64,000 nt of DNA from Microbacterium sp. Yaish 1 (GCF_002245215.1 NZ_NPMR01000001.1:1116001-1180000); one strand, 5' to 3'. Shown: positions 9,889 to 19,226, numbered from the stretch's first letter. Notes: generated by a model from the letters alone, not told the origin. Program-made: numbers and translations.

Positions 9889-10734
9889 ATGCGGATCGCA
9901 CTGACGGGATCATCGGGAAAACTCGGCACGGTCGTCGCTCGTGAGCTCACGGCGGCAGGCCACGAGGTCATCGGCTTCGACGTGGTCGGCGCGCGCGGCC
10001 CCGCGTTCGTGCAGATCGACCTGACCGACTACGGCCAGGTCGTCGACGCTTTCGGCTCGGTCGGCGACCGCCACGACGGCGTCGACGCGATCGTGCACCT
10101 CGGGGCCGTCCCGGCGCCCGGCATCCGGCCCGACATCGCGACGTTCCACAACAACATGGCCGCGACCTTCAACGTCTTCCACGCCGCGACCCGGCTCGGC
10201 ATCGACCGGATCGTCTACGCCTCGAGCGAGACGGTCCAGGGGCTGCCGTTCGACGTGCCGCCGCCGTACATCCCCGTCGACGAGGAGTACCCCGCCCGCC
10301 CCGAGTCGGTGTACTCGCTCGTGAAGCACCTCGAGGAGCAGCTCGCGATCGAGCTCGTGCGCTGGCACCCGGGCCTGTCGATCACGGCGCTGCGGTTCTC
10401 GAACGTCATGGTGCCCGAGGACTACGCCGAGTTCCCCTCGTTCGACGCCGACCCGACGCTCCGCAAGTGGAACGTGTGGAGCTACATCGACGCGCGGGAC
10501 GGCGCCCAGGCCGTGCTGCGCGCGCTCGAGAACGCGCCGGCCGGCTTCGACCGGTTCCTCATCGCCGCCGCCGACACCGTCATGTCGCGCCCGAACGCGG
10601 AGCTCGTGGCCGAGGTGTTCCCCGACGTCGAGATCCGCGGCGAGCTCGGAACGAACGAGTCGCTCTTCTCCACCGAGAAGGCGCGCCGGCTGCTGGGCTA
10701 CGAGCCGGCGCACTCCTGGCGCGACCACGTCTGA
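9889..10734 (+). CDS. NAD(P)-dependent epimerase/dehydratase (extended SDR)
   Basis: 281 residues. It has the Rossmann motif TGSSGKLG near the N-terminus, an acidic residue after beta-2 (GFDVVGA), and the catalytic Tyr-x-x-x-Lys as YSLVKHL, preceded by YASSETVQG. The C-terminal part (FSTEKARRLLGYEP) matches sugar-nucleotide epimerase relatives such as uronate dehydrogenase-like proteins. The substrate cannot be named. The ATG at 9889 gives the motif at the normal distance from the start. An in-frame GTG lies 18 bases upstream. Confidence 0.85.
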   Translation: MRIALTGSSGKLGTVVARELTAAGHEVIGFDVVGARGPAFVQIDLTDYGQVVDAFGSVGDRHDGVDAIVHLGAVPAPGIRPDIATFHNNMAATFNVFHAATRLGIDRIVYASSETVQGLPFDVPPPYIPVDEEYPARPESVYSLVKHLEEQLAIELVRWHPGLSITALRFSNVMVPEDYAEFPSFDADPTLRKWNVWSYIDARDGAQAVLRALENAPAGFDRFLIAAADTVMSRPNAELVAEVFPDVEIRGELGTNESLFSTEKARRLLGYEPAHSWRDHV

Positions 10735-10751
10735 GACGCGCTACGCCGTCC

Positions 10752-10786
10752 GCCCGCGGATGATCGAGGCGCACTGATCCGCGGGC
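10752..10786 (+). terminator. Hairpin after the epimerase gene
   Basis: Perfect 10-bp arms GCCCGCGGAT and ATCCGCGGGC with a 15-base loop, 17 bases after the stop codon. No U-run. Confidence 0.55.
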
Positions 10787-10897
10787 ATAAGCGTCGGCTC
10801 TGCATACGCACCCGCGGCGGCGGATCGTCGAGCAACCGTTCCTAACCTGATAGCAGGTTCCCCACGAGAAGGGGGACAAGCGAAGAAGGGAAGAACG

Positions 10898-11086
10898 ATG
10901 GCGAACGGTCAGACGGTATTCACGGCATTCGGCGCGGCGGACAGCGTCGCGGAGGCGGTCGAGCTCCTGGAGCAGAACATCCATGAGCAGCTCGGCGACG
11001 CGGCGATCGAGTCGGTGTCCCACAGCTCGTTCGACTCGGCGGACGCTTTCGTCGCGACCGCCGTCGTGGTGGCTCGCGCTTCCTGA
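10898..11086 (+). CDS. Small conserved-looking protein, function unknown
   Basis: 62 residues, MANGQTVFTAFG through VVVARAS, with an alternating hydrophobic pattern and an amphipathic helix (SVAEAVELLEQNIHEQLG) but no signal peptide or motif. The strong ribosome site GAAGGGAAG sits 5-13 bases before the ATG and supports translation. It stands alone, upstream of and convergent with the xyl operon. Confidence 0.6.
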   Translation: MANGQTVFTAFGAADSVAEAVELLEQNIHEQLGDAAIESVSHSSFDSADAFVATAVVVARAS

Positions 11087-11111
11087 CGTCGAAGGGCCCG
11101 TCGCGCTGAGC

Positions 11112-12425
11112 TCACCCCGAAGCGAGCACGACGCGGCGGGCCTGCTCGGCGGCGCCGAGCGCGACGTACTCGCCCGGGGCGGGCACCTCGACCTCGAGGC
11201 CGAAGACCGCCGGAGCGATCTGCTGCACGGCGGCCGATCGCGCTCCGCCGCCGACCAGCAGCACGCGTCGCAGCGGAACCCCCTGGTCGCGCAGCGCATC
11301 CAGTCCGGCCCCGAGGCCCGACAGCATCCCCTCCACGGCCGCGCGGGCGAGGTTCTCGCGCGTGGTCGAGGCGAGCGTCATCCCGGTCAGCGAGGCCGTC
11401 GCGTCCGGCAGATTGGGTGTCCGCTCGCCCTCGAAGTACGGCACGAGCGTCAGCCCTCCCGCCCCCGGCTCGGCCGACAGCGCGAGGTGCGACAGGCCGT
11501 CGTGGTCGACCCCGAGCAGGGCCGCGACGACGTCGAGCACGCGCGCCGCGTTGAGCGTGCACACGAGCGGCAGATGGTGGCCATCGGCCGAGGCGAAGCC
11601 CGCCACGGTCCCGGTCGCATCGACCGCGGGCGTCTCGCTCACGGCGAAGACCGTCCCGGACGTGCCGATCGACACGACGACGTCGCCGACGCCCGCGCCG
11701 ACACCGAGAGCGGATGCCGCGTTGTCGCCGGCGCCCGCGGCGACCCGGCGGCCGTCGCGGTCCGCGACCCACTCGTCGGCGGCGAGGACCCGCGGAACCA
11801 CGGCATCGTGCCCGAGAGCGGACACGAGCAGGTCGCGGTCGTACTCGCCCGTGACGGCGCTCCAGTAGCCGGTCCCCGAGGCGTCGGAACGATCCGTGAC
11901 GAGCTCGGCCAGAGCGGCGCCGCCACCCGTGCCGTCGGCCGCCGGACCGAACCCGCGCAGACGCCAGGTCAGCCAGTCGTGCGGCAGCGCCACCGCTGCG
12001 GTCCGCGCCGCGTTCTCCGGCTCGTGGTCGCGCAGCCACCGCAGCTTGCTGATGGTGAACGAGGCGACCGGCACGAGCCCGGTGCGCTCGGCGAGCCGGT
12101 CGGCGCCGTACTCCGCGACGAGATCGGATGCCGCCTGTGCCGATCTCGTGTCGTTCCACAGCAGCGCGTCGCGCACGACGGCGCCCCGCGCGTCGAGCGC
12201 GACGAGGCCGTGCTGCTGGCCGCCGATCGACCAGGCCGCGACGTCCGACATCCCGCCCGCGAGCTCGATCGCCGCCTGCAGGGCGGTCCACCACGACTCG
12301 GGGTCTACGCTCGTGCCGTCCGGGTGGGGCGCGCGCCCCTCCCGGACGACCCGACCGGTGTCGGCATCGACGATCACGACCTTGCACGATTGGGTCGACG
12401 AGTCGACACCCATGACCAGCGTCAT
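11112..12425 (-). CDS. xylB: Xylulokinase
   Basis: FGGY-family sugar kinase of 437 residues that phosphorylates D-xylulose to xylulose 5-phosphate in the cytoplasm. N-terminal FGGY domain: [16 protein letters not shown], and the substrate-side motif [13 protein letters not shown] followed by LLWNDTRS. C-terminal FGGY domain: [15 protein letters not shown] and the phosphate-binding [10 protein letters not shown]. Slightly shorter than the E. coli enzyme (about 484), as is usual for actinobacterial XylB. It lies 48 bases downstream of xylA in the same orientation, so it is co-transcribed from the xylA promoter. Confidence 0.95.
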   Translation of the reverse strand: MTLVMGVDSSTQSCKVVIVDADTGRVVREGRAPHPDGTSVDPESWWTALQAAIELAGGMSDVAAWSIGGQQHGLVALDARGAVVRDALLWNDTRSAQAASDLVAEYGADRLAERTGLVPVASFTISKLRWLRDHEPENAARTAAVALPHDWLTWRLRGFGPAADGTGGGAALAELVTDRSDASGTGYWSAVTGEYDRDLLVSALGHDAVVPRVLAADEWVADRDGRRVAAGAGDNAASALGVGAGVGDVVVSIGTSGTVFAVSETPAVDATGTVAGFASADGHHLPLVCTLNAARVLDVVAALLGVDHDGLSHLALSAEPGAGGLTLVPYFEGERTPNLPDATASLTGMTLASTTRENLARAAVEGMLSGLGAGLDALRDQGVPLRRVLLVGGGARSAAVQQIAPAVFGLEVEVPAPGEYVALGAAEQARRVVLASG

Positions 12426-12473
12426 GCCGGCATCCTCTTCTCTCGCGTTACGGGGCTTCTCGCGGCGCCGGTG

Positions 12474-13661
12474 TCAGCGTGCGCCGAGCAGGTGCTCGGT
12501 CGCGAGCTGCTGCAGACGGACGAATCCGAAGCCCTTGCCCCCGAGGTACGCGTCGGCGTCGAAGTCCTCGTAGGCGGAGCGGTCGCCGACGAAGTCGTCG
12601 TAGCTCTCCCCCTCGCCGAACGTCGGCTGGGCGAGCTCGGGAACGCGGGCCGCCTCGAGCGCCTCCTGCACCTCGGGGTCGGCACGGAACGCCGCGGCCC
12701 GCTCCTTGAGCAGCAGGTAGGTGCGCATGTTCGCGGCGGCGGAGTCCCAGACGCCAGTCTCGTCCTCGGTGCGGCTCGGCTTGTAGTCGAAGTGGCGGGG
12801 GCCGTCATAGGCCGGTCCGCCGTTCGGGCCGCCGTTCTCGAGCAGGTCGACGAGCGCGAACGCGTTGTGCAGGTCGCCGTGTCCGAACACGAGGTCCTGG
12901 TCGTACTTGATGCCGCGCTGGCCGTTGAGGTCGATGTGGAAGAGCTTGCCGTGGTACAGGGCCTGTGCGATGCCGGCCGCGAAGTTCAGGCCCGCCATCT
13001 GCTCGTGCCCGACCTCGGGATTCAGTCCGACGAGCTCGGGGCGCTCGAGCGACTCGATGAAGGCGAGGGCGTGACCGACGGTGGGAAGCAGGATGTCGCC
13101 GCGCGGCTCGTTCGGCTTCGGCTCGATCGCGAAGCGCAGGTTGTAGCCCTTCTCGACGACGTAGTCGCCGAGGAAGTTCACCGCCTCGCGGTAGCGCTCC
13201 AGCGCCTGACGGACGTCCTTCGCGGAGTCGTACTCGGCGCCCTCGCGGCCGCCCCACATGACGAAGGTCTCGGCGCCGAGCTCGGCGCCCAGGTCGATCT
13301 GACGCAGCGCCTTGCGGATCGCGAAGCGCCGCACCGCGCGGTCGTTCGAGGTGAACCCGCCGTCCTTGAAGACCGGCGCGCTGAAGAGGTTGGTGGTCAC
13401 CATCGGCACGGTCAGCCCGGTGTCGGCGAGCGCGCCCTTGAGGCGGTCGATCTGCGTCTGGCGCTCGCTCTCACTCGATCCGAATGCGAACAGGTCGTCG
13501 TCGTGGAACGTCAGTCCCGCGGCCCCGAGCTCGGCGAGCTTCTCGACCGCGTGGACGACGTCGAGGGGCGGCCGAGTCGGCCCGCCGAACGGGTCGGTGC
13601 CGTTGTAGCCGATGGTCCAGAGGCCGAACGTGAACTTGTCGGCCGGGGTCGGGGTGCGCAT
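12474..13661 (-). CDS. xylA: Xylose isomerase (class I, actinobacterial type)
   Basis: 395 residues, the class I length. It converts D-xylose to D-xylulose using two divalent metals. The catalytic H53 and D56 fall in LTFHDDD, exactly at the positions known for this class. Metal-ligand regions include [24 protein letters not shown] and HIDLNGQRG, and the C-terminal [10 protein letters not shown] is also diagnostic. AAGGAG lies 8 bases before the ATG. Transcription is divergent from the ROK repressor across an 88-bp gap with promoter and operator. Confidence 0.97.
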   Translation of the reverse strand: MRTPTPADKFTFGLWTIGYNGTDPFGGPTRPPLDVVHAVEKLAELGAAGLTFHDDDLFAFGSSESERQTQIDRLKGALADTGLTVPMVTTNLFSAPVFKDGGFTSNDRAVRRFAIRKALRQIDLGAELGAETFVMWGGREGAEYDSAKDVRQALERYREAVNFLGDYVVEKGYNLRFAIEPKPNEPRGDILLPTVGHALAFIESLERPELVGLNPEVGHEQMAGLNFAAGIAQALYHGKLFHIDLNGQRGIKYDQDLVFGHGDLHNAFALVDLLENGGPNGGPAYDGPRHFDYKPSRTEDETGVWDSAAANMRTYLLLKERAAAFRADPEVQEALEAARVPELAQPTFGEGESYDDFVGDRSAYEDFDADAYLGGKGFGFVRLQQLATEHLLGAR

Positions 13662-13693
13662 GCGTGCTCCTTCGCGTCGATTGCTGCGACCTC

Positions 13694-13722
13694 AGCGTAA
13701 GTCGGTTTGTCTATTACGTCAA
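13694..13722 (-). promoter_or_regulatory. xylA promoter (-35 and -10)
   Basis: On the minus strand TTGACG (13717-13722), a 17-base spacer, then TACGCT (13694-13699). This is a close fit to the housekeeping sigma consensus, placed just upstream of xylA. Confidence 0.75.
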
Positions 13723-13727
13723 CAAAC
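13705..13727. promoter_or_regulatory. Putative XylR operator
   Basis: Inverted repeat GTTTGT-N11-ACAAAC covering the xylA -35 element and spacer. Bacillus ROK-type XylR operators share the GTTTGT...CAACAAAC outer sequence, with a shorter spacer. Binding here would block RNA polymerase in the absence of xylose. Confidence 0.65.
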
Positions 13728-13749
13728 TGTGTTCTCGTAGGCTGATCCC

Positions 13750-14979
13750 GTGAGTGTCGCGCCGGGAACCGCCGAACTCGTCCGGCGTGTGAATCTCGCC
13801 CGGATGCTCGTCGTCGTGCACCGCGACGGGCCGATCTCGCGCGCCGCACTCACTGCCGAGCTGGGACTCAACCGCTCGACGATCGGCGCGCTCACGGCGG
13901 AGCTGGCTCGACTGGGCCTCGTCACCGAGACCGCCGGCGCCGCCGAGGGCCGCATCGGCCGCCCCTCCCCCGTCATCACCGCGCGCCCCGATGTCGTGGC
14001 CGTCGCCGTGAACCCCGAAGTCGACGCCGTGACCCTCGCGGCGGTCGGACTCGACCGCCGCGTCCACGCCCGCCGCCGCGCGGTCACGACCACCCTCATC
14101 ACGCCGCAGGAGCTTGCTTCGCTCATCGCGGAGACCATCGAGGAATGGCGCGCGGGTCCGCTCGCGACGACGACGGTGATCGGGATCGGGGTCGCCGTCC
14201 CCGGTCTCGTCGAGCCGGCCGCGGGTCTCGTCGTGCATGCGCCCCACCTGCGCTGGACGGATGCGCCGCTCGCCGATCTCGTGTCCGCCGCGACGGGAAT
14301 CCCGACGACCGTCGGCAACGACGCGTCGTACGGCGCGCACGCCGAATACCTCTTCGGCGCCGCGCGCGGCGTCGCGGACGTGATCTACCTCAACGGCGGC
14401 GCGAGCGGCATCGGCGGCGGGCTCGTGGTCGGAGGCACTCTGGTCGGGGGCGCACGCGGTCTCGCCGGCGAGTTCGGGCACAATCCCGCGATCGTCGAGG
14501 ACGCCGCCGACCGCCGCTCCGGCGAGCACGCCGCGCTCGAGGACGAGGTCAGCCAGCACCGTCTGATCGCTTCGCTGGGACTCCCCGGCGCGGACGACGC
14601 CGAACTGCGCGCCGCCGTCCACGGCGCCGCCAACCCCGCCGCCCGCGCCGAAGTGCGACGGCAGCGCCGCATCCTCGCCTCCGCCGTCGCGAGCGCGGTC
14701 AACGTCCTCGATCCGGCCGTGGTCGTCCTCGGCGGCTTCCTCGCCCCGCTCGTCGAAAGCGACGTCGACGAGTTCGCCGAGGCGGTCGCGCGACAGACGA
14801 TCTCCGGTGCCGCACCGCTCATGCGCACGGCAGAGCTGGGCGATGACCGACTCCTCGTGGGTGCCGCCGAGACGGCGTTCGCCGCCCTCCTCTCCGACCC
14901 GGTGCCCGTCATGACCGGCGCCGGCGCCCCCATGACCGATTCCGGAGCCGCGTCAAGCGCCGCCGCCCCCGCACGCTGA
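13750..14979 (+). CDS. xylR: ROK-family repressor, probably XylR for the xyl operon
   Basis: 409 residues. The N-terminal winged helix-turn-helix (RAALTAELGLNRSTIGALTAELARLGLV) is followed by a ROK sugar-binding/kinase-like domain with GIGVAVPGLV and VGNDASYGAHAEYLFGAARG. The glycine-rich phosphate region is GASGIGGGLVVGG. Its divergence from xylA and the dyad between them support control of xylose use; the ligand is inferred. The GTG start has no strong ribosome site, and TAGGCT lies 6 bases upstream, so the transcript may be leaderless. The C-terminal 25 residues are Ala/Pro-rich and look disordered. Confidence 0.85.
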   Translation: MSVAPGTAELVRRVNLARMLVVVHRDGPISRAALTAELGLNRSTIGALTAELARLGLVTETAGAAEGRIGRPSPVITARPDVVAVAVNPEVDAVTLAAVGLDRRVHARRRAVTTTLITPQELASLIAETIEEWRAGPLATTTVIGIGVAVPGLVEPAAGLVVHAPHLRWTDAPLADLVSAATGIPTTVGNDASYGAHAEYLFGAARGVADVIYLNGGASGIGGGLVVGGTLVGGARGLAGEFGHNPAIVEDAADRRSGEHAALEDEVSQHRLIASLGLPGADDAELRAAVHGAANPAARAEVRRQRRILASAVASAVNVLDPAVVVLGGFLAPLVESDVDEFAEAVARQTISGAAPLMRTAELGDDRLLVGAAETAFAALLSDPVPVMTGAGAPMTDSGAASSAAAPAR

Positions 14980-15038
14980 ACTCGTACGATCGAACGGTCG
15001 CGCAGCGTCGCGGCATCCGTCCCGAGAGAAACGTCCGC

Positions 15039-15395
15039 ATGGCATCCAGATCCTCCCGTCCCGCCGATCCGCCGCAGCGGCAGCGCAACGCGCTCGCGCC
15101 CGGCATCCTGGGGGCCGCCGCCCTCGTGGCCGGCATCCCGCTCATCGGCGGGGAGTTCGCGATCGTGATCTCGTTCATCGTGGCGATCCTGGCTTTGATC
15201 ATCGCGTGGTTCGCGATCCAGGCGCGACAGTGGTGGTGGGCCGTCCCGATGGCGGCGATCGCGGTGCTGTGGAACCCGGTGTATCCGTTCTCGCTCGACC
15301 AGCCGGTCTGGCTGGCCGCCCACGTCATCGGCGCAGCGACGTTCATCGCCGCCGGCACCCTCGTATGGGTGCCCCGCGCGCAGGCCGCCCGATGA
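15039..15395 (+). CDS. DUF6804-type small membrane protein
   Basis: 118 residues with four predicted membrane helices (about 22-38, 42-60, 66-82, 92-112) and the family-like stretch WAVPMAAIAVLWNPVYPFSL between helices 3 and 4. Function unknown. First gene of a tight three-gene run that ends with the BLUF photoreceptor: its stop overlaps the next ATG. Confidence 0.75.
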   Translation: MASRSSRPADPPQRQRNALAPGILGAAALVAGIPLIGGEFAIVISFIVAILALIIAWFAIQARQWWWAVPMAAIAVLWNPVYPFSLDQPVWLAAHVIGAATFIAAGTLVWVPRAQAAR

Positions 15396-15634
15396 CCGGA
15401 ACCGGAATCGTCTGGGCCCGCGTCGAGGACGGCTTCCACGTCGGGAGCCGCACCGGCGAGTTCGTCGGCTACATCGACCGCCAGCCGGACGGGCGGTATC
15501 TCGCCTACGACTCCCGGTCCGCCTGCGCCGGGGCCTTCGGCGAGCTGACCGCGGCCATGCGCGCGCTCGCGGCCCGCGCGACCCCCGACACCCCCGACGA
15601 GACGCCGCCCATCGAACTCCGGGAGATCCGATGA
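15392..15634 (+). CDS. Small protein of unknown function in the BLUF operon
   Basis: 80 residues, translationally coupled on both sides (ATGA overlaps at 15392-15395 and 15631-15634). The N-terminal half (WARVEDGFHVGSRTGEFVGY) reads like a small beta-rich domain, and the second half (SACAGAFGELTAAMRALAAR) is helical. No family is recognised. Coupling suggests that it is made in step with the photoreceptor. Confidence 0.7.
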   Translation: MTGTGIVWARVEDGFHVGSRTGEFVGYIDRQPDGRYLAYDSRSACAGAFGELTAAMRALAARATPDTPDETPPIELREIR

Positions 15635-16101
15635 CCCCGACCTCCGACGACCTGCTGTCGGTCCTCTACACCAGCAACGCCCGCGCCCCGTTCGGCGACG
15701 ACGATCTCGCCGAGCTCCTGGCGCAGAGCCGCGCATCGAACGCGGCGCGAGACCTGACCGGGATGCTGCTGTACCGCGGCGGCCGGTTCGTCCAGGTACT
15801 CGAGGGTCCCGAGCCGACGGTGCGCGAGCTCCTCGCCACGATCGGGCGGGACTCCCGCCACTCCGACATGCGGGTGCTCATCGAGCAGCCCATCGCCCAC
15901 CGCGAGTTCCGCGAATGGACGATGGGCTATCAGCCGATCGCGGAGACGACGGGCGACGCCCCCGCGGGGTTCCGCGACACCTTCGATGATCTGGAGGGCT
16001 CCGGTGACCCGAGTGCGACGCTGCGCGCCGCCCGGGAGCTGAGCCTGTGGTTCCGTGTGCGATCGTCCCGGCCGCCGCGGGGCACGGCGGCCGAGACGTA
16101 G
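15631..16101 (+). CDS. BLUF-domain blue-light photoreceptor
   Basis: 156 residues: a single FAD-binding BLUF domain (about 8-100) with a short C-terminal extension and no output enzyme. The flavin-sensing residues are all present at the spacing known from AppA: Y13, N37, Q55, W96 and M98 (AppA Y21, N45, Q63, W104, M106). DLTGMLLYRGGRFVQVLEGPE is the core of the fold. As a short BLUF protein it must signal through a partner. Candidates are the two small genes upstream in the same operon. Confidence 0.93.
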   Translation: MTPTSDDLLSVLYTSNARAPFGDDDLAELLAQSRASNAARDLTGMLLYRGGRFVQVLEGPEPTVRELLATIGRDSRHSDMRVLIEQPIAHREFREWTMGYQPIAETTGDAPAGFRDTFDDLEGSGDPSATLRAARELSLWFRVRSSRPPRGTAAET

Positions 16102-16500
16102 TCACTCGCCGCGGCCGGTCGCGTCCTGCAGGCGGTCGATCTGCTCCGAGGCCTCGGCCTTGGTGAGGTTGCCGGGGAGTTCCTCGCCGGCCTCGCGAGC
16201 GAGGGTGTCGAGGTAGCTCCGCTGCGGCCCCGTCATGGGCTCGTCGCCGGTGACCCAGTTCTCGGGGTCCTTCACGGGCGATCCCTGCCCGCCGCCGTCG
16301 GTTCCGCCCAGGGTGTCGGCGCTGTCCGGGGTGTCGGCACTGCCGGGGTTGTCGGATGCAGACGCGGACGAGGCGGGCGGGGTCGGGGCCGACGGCTCAC
16401 CGGGCGCCGGCGCTGTGGGCTCCGTGGGTACGGGGACGGTCGGTTCGGCGGGTGCCGGGAAAGTCGGCTCGTCGGGAGTGGGGATGCTCTGGTCGGTCAT
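16102..16500 (-). CDS. DUF3072 domain protein with Pro-rich N-terminus
   Basis: 132 residues. The first 75 are a low-complexity Pro/Ala/Thr/Ser/Glu tail (repeating PxEPTxPxP). The C-terminal 50 residues form a compact helical DUF3072 domain: NWVTGDEPMTGPQRSYLDTL and LPGNLTKAEASEQIDRLQ. Function unknown; soluble, no signal peptide. Its stop abuts the stop of the convergent BLUF gene. Confidence 0.85.
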   Translation of the reverse strand: MTDQSIPTPDEPTFPAPAEPTVPVPTEPTAPAPGEPSAPTPPASSASASDNPGSADTPDSADTLGGTDGGGQGSPVKDPENWVTGDEPMTGPQRSYLDTLAREAGEELPGNLTKAEASEQIDRLQDATGRGE

Positions 16501-16700
16501 GCCTCGACGCTATGCCGACCGTTCCGAGAAGCCGAGGCACTTGCGCGTTCCGCGAAAAGCCCTCAACGAGAGGACCCGGCCCGGCGACGCCGTTCGGGCA
16601 GCGTCCCCGTGGCCGGGTGTTCTTCGATCGTCGGCCACGCACCGCAAGGAATGCGCAACGCGTGCACCGAGCAACCTCAAGAAATCCGCAAGATCAGGTC

Positions 16701-17597
16701 TCAGGCACGGCGCGCGGGGGCGGAGAGGCGAATCACCGCGGAGTCGTCGCTCTCGCCCAGGCCCTGCGCCTGCGCGAGCAGGTAGCTCTGCTCCGCCGCG
16801 GCCGCGAGCGGCGCCGGAAGGCCCGCGCGCCGCGTCGCGGCCCCGACGATCCCCATGTCCTTGACGAAGATGTCCAGGCGACTGAGCACCTCGGCGCCCT
16901 CGTCGTCCCAGGCCTGGAGCATCCGCGGACCGCGGTTGCCGAGCATGAAAGACGCGGCCGCACCCGCCTGCAGCGCCTCCAGCGTCCGGTCGAGGTCGAG
17001 CCCGAGCCGGTCGGCGAGCGCGAGCGCTTCGGCGGCGGCGGCGATGTGCACGCCGCAGAGAAGCTGGTTGACCGTCTTCAGTGCCTGACCGTCGCCCGCC
17101 CGCTCCCCCACGACCGTGAGGGTCGACGCGAGCCGGTCGAGCACGGGCCGCGCGACGGCGAGGTGCTCGGTCGGCGCGCCCACGACGATCAGGAGATCGC
17201 CCGCCCGCGCGCGGACGGGGCCGCCGCTCAGCGGAGCGTCGACGAGTCCGATCCCGCGCTCGGCCAGCGAGGCAGCGACATCGGCGACGCCCTCGGTGCC
17301 GACGGTGCTGGTGAGGACGACGACGGCACCCTCGGCGAGCGCATCGACGATGCCGGCATCCCCGAAGAGCAGGTCGGCGAGCTGCCCGGAATCGCGGACC
17401 GCCACCAGGACGACCTGCGCGCCGTCGGCGGCCTCCGCCGCCGAGCCGGCGGGCGCGATCCCGGCTTCGGCGGCCAGCGCGAGCCGGGCGGGGGCGATGT
17501 CGAAGCCGCGGACGGCGAAGGTCTCTGCCAGGCGCTCGGCCATCGGCAGGCCCATCGCCCCCAGACCCAGGACGGCGACGCTCGGGTTCTCATTCAT
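16701..17597 (-). CDS. ltnD: L-threonate dehydrogenase-like NAD-dependent beta-hydroxyacid dehydrogenase
   Basis: 298 residues, 3-hydroxyisobutyrate dehydrogenase family. N-terminal cofactor motif GLGAMG, substrate motif DAPLSGGPVRARAGDL, and catalytic lysine in LKTVNQLLCG. LtnD enzymes oxidise L-threonate to 2-oxotetronate, which the adjacent DUF1537 kinase phosphorylates. The start overlaps the kinase stop (ATGA), so the two are one operon. The match to the LtnD branch rests on this neighbour. Other beta-hydroxyacids such as glycerate remain possible. Confidence 0.8.
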   Translation of the reverse strand: MNENPSVAVLGLGAMGLPMAERLAETFAVRGFDIAPARLALAAEAGIAPAGSAAEAADGAQVVLVAVRDSGQLADLLFGDAGIVDALAEGAVVVLTSTVGTEGVADVAASLAERGIGLVDAPLSGGPVRARAGDLLIVVGAPTEHLAVARPVLDRLASTLTVVGERAGDGQALKTVNQLLCGVHIAAAAEALALADRLGLDLDRTLEALQAGAAASFMLGNRGPRMLQAWDDEGAEVLSRLDIFVKDMGIVGAATRRAGLPAPLAAAAEQSYLLAQAQGLGESDDSAVIRLSAPARRA

Positions 17598-19048
17598 CTC
17601 TGCGGTGCTCCTCGGTCTGGGGCGGGGTGTGCGGGGGTCAGGGACAGCCGTTCGACCGCGGCGGTCAGCGACCCGTTGTCGCCGACGTTCCCGGCGAAGA
17701 CGATGTAGGGGATGCCGGATGCCGGGCCGTCCGCGGCCTCCCAGACCGACACGATCCCGGGGAAGAGCGAGCCGCGCACGCGTGCCCGGCGGATCTCGAG
17801 CCCCCGCGTGGCGACGTCGCTCGAGGTGATGCCGCCCTTCGCGATGACGAAGCGGGGCGTGACCCGCGCGACCACTCCGCGGACGACCTCGACCACGGCG
17901 CTCGAGACGCGGCGCGAGATGTCGAGGCTCTCGTCGGGGTCGTCGGTGCGCACGAGGGTCCGGCTCGTATGGAGCACGACGTCGCCGCGCAGCAGAGCCG
18001 TCGCGATGGTCGCACAGGCGCGACCGAGCTCGGCGGCGCGCTGCGCGGGGTCGAGCAGCCGCGGTACGTCGAGCTCGACGACGGCTTCGAGGGGGCGGTG
18101 ACGGACGAGGTCCGCGAGCTGGCGGCTCGTCAGACCGACGTGGGAACCCACGACGACGAGCCCGCCGCGCGCCGCGCGGTCAACCCCGAGCTCGGCGACG
18201 TCGACGGGCGGCCGCCGTCGCTGGCCGACGCGCGCGCGCACGAACGGCGGCCCCACCCGGTAGACGAACGAGCGCCCTTCCGCCTCGACCGCTTCGAGCC
18301 CCAGGGCCAGCTCGACGAGGTCTTCCTCCACGACGGCGTCGACGACGATCGGGGCACCCGCCGGCGCGGCGCGCAGCACAGCGGCGACCGCGGGCGCTCC
18401 GGCACGGAGGTGGTCGACGGTCACCTCGACGACATCGGCGGCGGCGATCGCGCCGTCGGTCTTCTCGGCCACCCAGTCCGCGAGCCGCGACGAGCGGAAG
18501 CCGAAGGTGGAGTCGCGGGCGAACTCCGTCTCGCCGATCGGGGTGAAGCCCTCGTCCGACAGGATGCCGTGCACGCCGCGCACCGTGACGCGTCCGGCAT
18601 CCGGGAAGGCGGGCACGATGACGACGTTCGTGGGCGCGGCCGACCCCGACCGGGCGATCTCGCCGGCGATCGTGTCCGGCTCGAGGGGAAAATGCCCCCG
18701 GAGCGTCGAGTCGCTGCGGCTGACGAAGTCGACCCGGACCCCGGCGGCCTCGGCCGCCGCGAGAGCCGCACGCACGACCTCGCGGTTGATGCGCTCGGCG
18801 TCGGCCGGCGCGAGGCTGCGCGAGTTGGTCAGGACGTAGACCGCGGGAGCCCCGGACGAGAACGCCCAGGCGAAGTCGGCGACATCCCACGCCCCCAGGA
18901 CGGGCAGATCGGCGACGGACTGCGTCCCGGTCGGGTCGTCGTCGAGGACGACGAACACCCGTCCGCTCTCGGCCACCCGGGCCGCGAGGAGGCCCACGTC
19001 GGGTCGCGAGGCTTCCGGCAGGTCGGGCAGAGGGGCGGTGGGCGCCAT
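17594..19048 (-). CDS. otnK: Four-carbon acid sugar kinase (3-oxo/2-oxo-tetronate kinase family)
   Basis: 484 residues, DUF1537 two-domain kinase. N-terminal substrate domain begins with FVVLDDDPTGTQSVADLPVL (the DDDPTGTQ signature). The C-terminal nucleotide domain has RFVIAKGGITSSDVATRGL, PGIVSVWEAADG and PYIVFAGNVGDNGSL. The family phosphorylates C4 acid sugars. The usual partner aldolase or decarboxylase (OtnC/OtnI type) is not in the window, so the pathway here is incomplete. GAGGAG sits before the ATG, and a promoter with a dyad lies upstream. Confidence 0.85.
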   Translation of the reverse strand: MAPTAPLPDLPEASRPDVGLLAARVAESGRVFVVLDDDPTGTQSVADLPVLGAWDVADFAWAFSSGAPAVYVLTNSRSLAPADAERINREVVRAALAAAEAAGVRVDFVSRSDSTLRGHFPLEPDTIAGEIARSGSAAPTNVVIVPAFPDAGRVTVRGVHGILSDEGFTPIGETEFARDSTFGFRSSRLADWVAEKTDGAIAAADVVEVTVDHLRAGAPAVAAVLRAAPAGAPIVVDAVVEEDLVELALGLEAVEAEGRSFVYRVGPPFVRARVGQRRRPPVDVAELGVDRAARGGLVVVGSHVGLTSRQLADLVRHRPLEAVVELDVPRLLDPAQRAAELGRACATIATALLRGDVVLHTSRTLVRTDDPDESLDISRRVSSAVVEVVRGVVARVTPRFVIAKGGITSSDVATRGLEIRRARVRGSLFPGIVSVWEAADGPASGIPYIVFAGNVGDNGSLTAAVERLSLTPAHPAPDRGAPQR

Positions 19049-19083
19049 GGGATCTCCTCGTCGTCGAGCGAGTCGGGGGCAGC

Positions 19084-19127
19084 TGTCAGATGTATGACAG
19101 CATGCAGCAAGCCCATCATCGCGTCAA
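19084..19127 (-). promoter_or_regulatory. Promoter and GntR-type operator of the acid-sugar operon
   Basis: On the minus strand TTGACG (19122-19127), 17 bases, CATGCT (19099-19104). Immediately downstream is the dyad TGTCA-N6-TGACA (19084-19099), which overlaps the edge of the -10. A repressor bound there would block initiation. The FadR-type GntR gene 300 bp away is the natural candidate. Confidence 0.6.
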
Positions 19128-19226
19128 CCCGGCGATCACCTCGCGCGCGGGCTTGCATCCGCGGCCGCCGGAACCGCACGCTGGCATGAGACGGTTGCCC
19201 GACCGCAGGAACGAGAGGAGTCAGAC

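Noticed and set aside
10983..13700. 905-codon plus-strand frame over xylA and xylB
   Set aside because: Shadow of two well-identified enzymes. No ribosome site or family.
16574..16618. Possible terminator ACCCGGCC...GGCCGGGT
   Set aside because: Only 8-bp arms with a 29-base loop, and no plus-strand gene ends just before it.
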